Below, piece after piece: positions 6,001-8,212 of a DNA stretch of 8,212 nt. How positions within the stretch are numbered: the first letter of the stretch is position 1; every line of letters starts with the position of its first letter. The DNA is from Atopobiaceae bacterium (GTDB lineage Bacteria; Actinomycetota; Coriobacteriia; Coriobacteriales; Atopobiaceae). Made by a program: the position numbers and the translations under genes. The notes below the pieces were generated by a model. It worked only from the letters and a program-made list of their open reading frames with translations. It searched no databases and was not told where the DNA came from. The DNA is taken from assembly GCA_017510875.1 (NCBI GenBank), contig JAFWLX010000107.1, positions 1-8,212 of the forward strand, written 5' to 3'.

Positions 6001-8212
6001 TTGGCCAGATGACGCGCGAGAACGAGGTGGCGGCCACCTGCACCGAGACAGGCTCTTATGACAACGTCATCCGCTGCGGCACGTGCGGCGTGGAGCTCTC
6101 GCGTACGCATGAGATCATTGCCGCTACAGGCCACGACTGGGGCGAGTGGACCGTCACCAAGGCGGCTACCGAGACAGAAGAGGGCGAGGAACAGCGTGTC
6201 TGCGCCAACGATGCTAAGCATGTGGAGAAGCGTGCGATAGCGAAGATCGGCCATACGCACCAGTGGGACGAGGGCGTTGTGACCACAGAGCCCACCTGCA
6301 CTGTAGACGGCGTACGTACCTTTACCTGCAAGCTTGACAGCAGCCATACCAAGACCGAGACTATCCCGGCAACCGGACACAAATTTGTGTGGGAGGAGCA
6401 CTCCGTGCTCGCGCCCACCTGCGACACCGTTGGCTACACCCTAAATGTCAAGCGCTGCACCGTGTGCGACGAGTCTGACGAGGGCGAGATTATCTGGGAG
6501 TTTGCTCTGGGCCACGATTGGGGTGCGGCAAGCTACGTATGGTCAGAGGACAACGCCACAGTTACGGCAACGCACACCTGCCTGCGCGACAGCTCGCATG
6601 TGGAGTCTGTGACCGTGAAGACCGTCGCGAGGACCACAGACGCTACCTGTACCGATAAAGGTTCTATCACGTATACCGCAACGTTTGGCGATGCGAGCTT
6701 CGAAGACCAGGAGAAGGTTGTCGAGACTCCTGCCAAGGGTCATACACCCGGACAGGCAGTACGCGAGAACGTTGTCCAGCCTACCTGCGACGACGCGGGC
6801 TCATACGACAGCGTCACCTACTGCCAGGCCTGTGGGGCCGAGCTCAAGCGCACGCATGAGACGCTGAACGCCCTCGGACACGACTGGGGCGAGTGGAAGG
6901 TCACCAAGGCAGCGACCAACACCAGCGCGGGCGAAGAGACGCGCACCTGCACCAGGGATGCATCCCACAAGCAGACCCGCTCCATTCCCGCAAGCGGCCA
7001 TGAGCACGTATGGGACGAGGGCAGGGTGACCATAGAGCCAACCTGCACCTCTGAGGGCGAGAAGCTGTACACCTGCAAGGTCGACGGTTGCGACCAGACA
7101 AAGACCGAAGAAATCGATCGTTTGGCGCACGACGGCGTATGGCAGGATGAGGTCATCACCAAGCCAACCTGCGATTCGGATGGCTACCACTGGCATATCT
7201 ATCGCTGTGCCACGTGTGGCGAGGTCATGTCTCGCATTCAGGTAAAGGATGCCGCCCTTGGCCACGATTGGGGAGCTTGGACCCAGAGCAAGGCAGCTAC
7301 CTGCACAGATACGGGTGAGGAGCAGCGCATCTGTTCCCGCGACAGGACCCACGTCGAAACCCGCACAACCGAGGCACTCGGCCACGACTGGGACGAGCCA
7401 ACCTACACCTGGAGCGAGGACAACAGCGAGGTCACGGCAGAGCGCTCATGCAAGCGCTGCCATGCGATCACAGAATCCGAAACCGTAAAGACGACGGTCA
7501 GCACGACTGAGGCCACCTGCCTGGAGCCCGGCACGACAACCTATACCGCGACCTTCGAGGATGAGGCCTTCGAGACCCAGGAGAAGGGCGTCGGCATCAC
7601 CGCAACAGGCCACGCCTGGGGCGATTGGCAGGTGATACGCGAGGCCACCAAGACCGAGGAGGGCGAGGAGCAGCGCGTCTGCGCCAACGAACCGACCCAC
7701 GTCGAGAAGCGAACCATCCCGGTCAAGGACTCCACCAAGGGCACGCTGACCTTCGACCTGGCGGGCGGTATGCTCAACGGATCAACCGAGGCCCTCGTCA
7801 TCTCTGCCGACATAGGCGACACGATCACTATCCCCGATGCGCCAACGCGCGAGGGCTACACCTTCCAGTACTGGAAGGGCTCTGAGTACTATCCCGGCGA
7901 CGCTTACAAGGTTGAAGGCGACCACAGCTTCACGGCACAGTGGAAGCAGAACGACGAGCCCACGCCGGAGCCTGTGACATACACGATCAGCTTCAACGCC
8001 AACGGTGGCACGGGCACGATGTCCAAGCTGACGGTCGAGGAAGGCGATAAGGTCACCCTGACTGCCAACGCCTTCGCGCGCAGTGGTTATACCTTCTCTG
8101 GTTGGAACACCGCCAAGGATGGCAAGGGGACGGCCTACTCCGACAAGGCCGAGGTCGAGCCCAAGGCTGACATGATGCTCTACGCCCAGTGGGTAAAGAA
8201 GGATTCTGGCAG
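1..8212 (+). CDS. Giant modular cysteine-rich surface protein, internal fragment (open at both ends)
   Basis: One reading frame, with its first full codon at base 3, stays open for 2,736 codons; the last two bases begin a further codon. No start, signal peptide, LPXTG-type anchor or stop is inside the window, so both ends are missing. Domain order by local residue: Cna-B-like domains (1-86, 93-180, 186-299), MBG-like domain (310-394), divergent InlB repeat (396-486), cysteine array 1 (487-630), MucBP-like segment (631-710), six InlB-type repeats (711-1239), cysteine array 2 (1240-2576), two InlB-type repeats (2577-2731). No hydrophobic membrane segment is visible. These families are typical of sortase-anchored adhesins and stalks of Gram-positive bacteria, so an extracellular, wall-attached location is inferred. 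The ligand and function are not recognisable. Codons favour C or G in the third position, as expected of a real gene in a GC-rich genome. Confidence is high that this is the gene and moderate that it is an adhesin. Confidence 0.96.
3..260 (+). other. Cna-B-like stalk domain 1 (N-terminally cut)
   Basis: Residues 1-86 match the later part of a Cna-B (collagen-binding protein B-type) domain. They contain an RPDGIDVKI strand, corresponding to the usual RPxSVxVxL strand, a Trp-containing middle strand (ENWCGV), and a closing GYVITLIHTP strand that corresponds to the usual GYxITNTHTP. The Asn normally found in that last strand is replaced by Leu, so an intramolecular isopeptide bond looks unlikely. 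The copy is degenerate compared with the next two. Such domains normally act as rigid spacers that lift a binding head away from the wall. Confidence 0.6.
279..542 (+). other. Cna-B-like stalk domain 2
   Basis: Residues 93-180 show the Cna-B pattern clearly: opening strand GSITWDDDDN, then MRPDSVTVHLYKNGK, a DWKYDF strand, YENGNKIAYEVEQ, and the closing strand FDILNSY. In isopeptide-forming Cna-B domains the opening strand reads GTKTW, with a Lys that links to the Asn of the closing ITN strand under the action of a Glu in the YTVEE strand. Here the Asn (ILNSY) and a Glu (YEVE) are kept, but the Lys position is Ile. It is probably a structural spacer without the internal crosslink. Confidence 0.75.
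558..899 (+). other. Cna-B-like stalk domain 3
   Basis: Residues 186-299 contain SVTGVTQWIDG, RRPQSVKLTLLANGEE, WPWSFDNLHEND, GNEISYSVVPEDVDGYEV and a closing QFLVTYTM strand, the same order of elements as domain 2. The Lys of the GTKTW motif is Thr here, and the closing Asn is absent. A Ser/Asn/Gly/Glu-rich loop (about residues 270-290) lies between the last two strands and makes this copy longer than domain 2. The probable role is a spacer in the N-terminal stalk. Confidence 0.68.
930..1184 (+). other. MBG-like / Ig-like surface domain
   Basis: Residues 310-394 carry a pattern common in large surface proteins of gut Firmicutes and Actinomycetota: LSYTGEEQVLVKKGEVEGG, then MVYALGTDATTPP, TGTDAGTYYVWYKAQGD and a closing EPACVTATI strand. 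The YTG-x-x-Q-x-L-V and DAGTYYVWYK signatures are the basis of the call. The fold is expected to be a small all-beta sandwich. It joins the Cna-B stalk to the first InlB-type repeat. I recognise the repeat type but not a specific ligand or a precise family name. Confidence 0.7.
1188..1460 (+). other. Divergent InlB-type beta-grasp repeat
   Basis: Residues 396-486 begin with a TYSLTVYTR strand and pass through a HGSSVTVSV strand. They then show the diagnostic GYAFVGWYE motif of InlB B-type (Flg_new / Listeria-Bacteroides) repeats and end in DTQLVAVFKW. The copy is longer than the classical repeat because of a loop after GWYE. It directly precedes the first cysteine array, whose first His-rich residues follow the closing Trp. 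Confidence 0.65.
1461..1892 (+). repeat. Cysteine array 1: modules F1, A, A'
   Basis: Three modules follow a His-rich lead-in (PEHHVHSLSH). F1 (1476-1646) has TATCLEDGNIEYWVC, then an expanded C-x6-C-G (C-DQGDTP-CG), and KYFSDSEGKTQI. Module A (1647-1772) starts GHNWSDW and carries a Cys pair nine residues apart (SC...RVC), followed by ANNNSH. Module A' (1773-1892) starts AHDWGEW. It has lost the first Cys (QATDTEEG) and keeps RTCANDASH. The A-A' pair, with the linking phrase PIDTDAHDWGEW, recurs in the same lengths at 3981-4229, showing that the two arrays share ancestry. Function is unknown; disulfide-stabilised or metal-binding spacers are possible. Confidence 0.85.
1893..2132 (+). other. 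MucBP-like beta-grasp segment
   Basis: Residues 631-710 run AVYVVKQGLDGSWTKPQ, SYTPESIEGFTMSGY, then AINLQAGKSTLYVYYARN. The Y-x-x-x-Q-x-L-D-G-x-W opening and the closing LYVYYARN phrase leading into the first strand of an InlB-type repeat are typical of MucBP-like segments placed before Listeria-Bacteroides repeats. It is all-beta by pattern and has no Cys. The family name is tentative; its role is probably structural or adhesive. Confidence 0.55.
2133..2435 (+). other. InlB-type repeat, expanded copy 1
   Basis: Residues 711-811 open with AYDLVFYDDIAGT, reach KVPYGTALSTY and the HTFAGWSLTP core, and close with FSLYPVLVRD. About 30 extra residues rich in Asn, Thr, Pro and Tyr (about 765-800) lie between the GW core and the closing strand, where a classical repeat has a short loop. 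The core motif GYTFxGW appears here as DHTFAGW. Confidence 0.65.
2436..2828 (+). other. InlB-type repeat, expanded copy 2
   Basis: Residues 812-942 start with RLEVHLDLGSYDQ, contain the core RDGYELDGWYTQG, and finish with GIVTITAGWTPK. Both loops are much enlarged: about 50 residues rich in Tyr, Ala and Lys before the core, and about 35 after it. At about 131 residues it is nearly twice the usual 65-70. Enlarged loops of this kind may carry surface-exposed binding sites, which is inference. Confidence 0.6.
2829..3074 (+). other. InlB-type repeat, variant
   Basis: Residues 943-1024 start VIDALFHKGNYGKADV, contain LGSTLTLPSAPEV and the core GEYYFTGWRDSKG, and close with DEVLEFTAQYAKRT. The final Trp of the usual YxAxW ending is Tyr. 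It leads straight into the three more classical repeats. Confidence 0.65.
3075..3719 (+). repeat. Three classical InlB-type (Listeria-Bacteroides) repeats in tandem
   Basis: Three units lie at 3075-3278, 3279-3473 and 3474-3719. Their opening strands are HLVIFDSAGGSSV, YTITFDASGGSEV and YTVTFDANGGTLV. Their core motifs are KNGYTFDGWYLG, REHYAFAGWTPE and GGYVFEGWTLEG. Their closing strands are YTAHWKAN, LKASWTPM and YKAKWHAH. The first two have the usual family length of about 65-70 residues; the third carries a short insert after TLVDDDG. Each is expected to form a small beta-grasp unit, and the tandem should make a fairly stiff rod. The third unit runs directly into cysteine array 2. Confidence 0.9.
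3720..4397 (+). repeat. Cysteine array 2, proximal block: modules R0, B0, A, A', F2
   Basis: R0 (3720-3860) has C-x11-C followed by the only CC in the window and then a CxxC (CCITCGKE). B0 (3861-3980) starts GHQWDGG and has PTCTDEG...YTCQIDRSH. A (3981-4106) starts GHEWGPW and has PTCTAEG...RVCSRDASH. A' (4107-4229) starts AHDWGEW and has lost the first Cys (AATESTPG), with RTCKYDANH. F2 (4230-4397) has DPTCTDDGNIEHWQC and the expanded C-x6-C-G (C-TDGDSP-CG), then LYSDKLG. The A-A' pair and F type are shared with array 1, and R and B types with the units downstream. Whether the Cys bind metal or form disulfides is not shown. Confidence 0.85.
4398..5009 (+). repeat. Cysteine array 2, shortened unit: modules D0, A0, G, F3
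   Basis: D0 (4398-4628) starts GHAWGKPTYTW and has RVCANDSTH, then EPTCTAAG and TYTATFKNADF. A0 (4629-4748) starts GHDWGEW and keeps both Cys (GCTEDG...RVCANDTEH). G (4749-4853) is a short module with one CxxC (TCERCGEV). F3 (4854-5009) has ATCEEPGSIEYYLCMECLN, so here the F type has an ordinary CxxC, not the expanded C-x6-C-G. The block looks like a variant of the following 750-bp units in which R, B and E are missing or replaced by G and F3. Confidence 0.8.
5010..5759 (+). repeat. Higher-order cysteine repeat unit 1 (750 bp: D1-R1-A1-B1-E1)
   Basis: Residues 1670-1919. D1 (5010-5237) starts GHDWGEPTYTW and carries ACKRDASH, PTCTKEGS and TYTAVFENEAF; it has one extra Cys (EDCS). R1 (5238-5378) has VRENVVAPTC, then C-x11-C-x2-C ending in CSVCGDE. 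A1 (5379-5504) starts GHDWGEW, lacks the first Cys (AATDTAEG), and has RVCKNNASH. B1 (5505-5630) starts THQWDEGVVTTEPTC and has FTCKLDATH. E1 (5631-5759) has EPTCEADGYHW and KRCTVCGEAA, again C-x11-C-x2-C. The five-module order is repeated twice more without a break. Confidence 0.9.
5760..6509 (+). repeat. Higher-order cysteine repeat unit 2 (750 bp: D2-R2-A2-B2-E2)
   Basis: Residues 1920-2169, same five modules: D2 (5760-5990), R2 (5991-6128), A2 (6129-6254), B2 (6255-6380), E2 (6381-6509). D2 is one codon longer than D1 and R2 one codon shorter than R1, so the total stays at 250 codons. Key motifs are CQRDSRH, PTCTESGS, CGTCGVE, CANDAKH, FTCKLDSSH and KRCTVCDES. A2 again lacks the first Cys (AATETEEG). 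B2 is close to B1 at DNA level, differing mainly in third codon positions. Confidence 0.9.
6510..7259 (+). repeat. Higher-order cysteine repeat unit 3 (750 bp: D3-R3-A3-B3-E3)
   Basis: Residues 2170-2419: D3 (6510-6737), R3 (6738-6875), A3 (6876-7001), B3 (7002-7130), E3 (7131-7259). Motifs are CLRDSSH, ATCTDKGS, CQACGAE, CTRDASH and RCATCGEV. A3 lacks the first Cys (AATNTSAG). B3 is unusual: the C-x2-D-x2-H knuckle of B1 and B2 is replaced by CKVDGCDQ, a Cys in place of the His, and the module is one codon longer. The one-codon shortening of R3 relative to R1 compensates, so the unit is again exactly 250 codons. Confidence 0.9.
7260..7730 (+). repeat. Cysteine array 2, distal block: modules A4, D4, A5
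   Basis: A4 (7260-7379) starts GHDWGAW and keeps both Cys (ATCTDTG...RICSRDRTH). D4 (7380-7607) starts GHDWDEPTYTW and has a CxxC (SCKRCHA) where the other D modules have C-x2-D-x2-H, then ATCLEPG and TYTATFEDEAF. A5 (7608-7730) starts GHAWGDW, lacks the first Cys (EATKTEEG), and has RVCANEPTH. R, B and E modules are absent, so the regular five-module order ends at 7259. The array stops at a short IPVKDSTKG linker into the C-terminal InlB-type repeats. Confidence 0.85.
7731..7952 (+). other. InlB-type repeat, penultimate
   Basis: Residues 2577-2650 run KGTLTFDLAGGMLNG, IGDTITIPDAPTREGYTF, then QYWKGSEYYPGDAYKVEGD and HSFTAQWKQ. The core is REGYTFQYWKGSEYYPGD. This specific form, with YWKGSEY in place of GWY, is familiar as a near-C-terminal domain in wall-anchored proteins of Coriobacteriia and Firmicutes, recalled from general knowledge. 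It suggests the protein's C-terminus is not far beyond the window. Confidence 0.8.
7953..7973 (+). other. Short Pro/Glu linker
   Basis: Residues 2651-2657 (DEPTPEP) form an acidic, proline-containing spacer between the last two InlB-type repeats. It is short compared with the long proline-rich wall-spanning regions of many anchored proteins. Confidence 0.6.
7974..8195 (+). other. InlB-type repeat, last in window
   Basis: Residues 2658-2731 run VTYTISFNANGGTGTM, EEGDKVTLTANAF, then ARSGYTFSGWNTAKDGKG and MMLYAQWVKK. This is a textbook InlB-type repeat with the FNANGG opening, the GYTFSGWNT core and the LYAQW ending. The last complete residues, KKDSG, start a polar stretch cut by the window edge. 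A sortase-type anchor could follow, but none is visible. Confidence 0.9.

Noticed and set aside
5238..7259. CxxC motifs as a DnaJ-type zinc domain or thioredoxin active sites
   Set aside because: DnaJ uses C-x2-C-x-G-x-G repeats, and thioredoxins have a WCGPC-like site in a defined fold. Here the CxxC is followed by G-E/D only and sits in short beta-rich repeats, so neither family fits.
3720..7730. CRISPR-like or mobile-element explanation for the regular repeats
   Set aside because: The repeats are in-frame protein modules with divergent, mainly silent, base changes. There are no short identical direct repeats with unique spacers, no inverted terminal repeats and no transposase.
1..8212. 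Possible frameshift or pseudogene break in the giant gene
   Set aside because: The same frame was followed line by line from base 3 to the end. Domain motifs continue without interruption and no in-frame stop was seen.
8196..8212. Sortase anchor at the C-terminal edge
   Set aside because: Only KKDSG and two bases follow the last repeat. No LPXTG-like motif or hydrophobic helix is visible, so an anchor is expected but not annotated.

Overview
The whole window lies inside one gene. Reading the + strand from base 3 gives 2,736 consecutive sense codons with no stop and no frame change, running off both ends. The product is therefore at least about 300 kDa. It is a modular extracellular protein built almost entirely of repeats. 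The start codon, signal peptide, cell-wall anchor and stop codon all lie outside the window. There is no intergenic DNA, RNA gene, promoter, terminator, mobile element or CRISPR array to report.

Layout from N to C. Bases 3-899 hold three Cna-B-like beta-sandwich stalk domains. Bases 930-1184 hold an MBG-like/Ig-like domain, and 1188-1460 a divergent InlB-type (Listeria-Bacteroides) repeat. Bases 1461-1892 are a short first cysteine array. Bases 1893-2132 are a MucBP-like beta-grasp segment, and 2133-3719 a run of six InlB-type beta-grasp repeats. Bases 3720-7730 are a very long second cysteine array of about 1,337 residues with about 62 Cys by hand count. Its core is three tandem higher-order units of exactly 750 bp each (5010-5759, 5760-6509, 6510-7259). 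Bases 7731-8195 hold two more InlB-type repeats joined by a short Pro/Glu linker.

The cysteine array is the most unusual part. It is made of 35-77-residue modules, most of which begin with a GH-x-W motif. Nearly all carry a T-C-T-x-x-G turn, followed about ten residues later by either C-x2-C or C-x2-[D/N/E]-x2-H. The two forms alternate in a fixed order. This could mean metal-binding knuckles, disulfide-stapled rods, or both; the sequence alone does not decide.

Organism: the domain mixture (Cna-B, InlB-type repeats, GHDWGEW cysteine repeats), the moderately high GC and the C/G-ending codons suggest a host-associated Coriobacteriia member (the Olsenella/Atopobium/Collinsella/Eggerthella side of Actinomycetota). 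Gut Clostridia carry similar proteins and are the main alternative. This is inference, not a database match. The likely role is a surface-anchored adhesin or long stalk, with function unproven.
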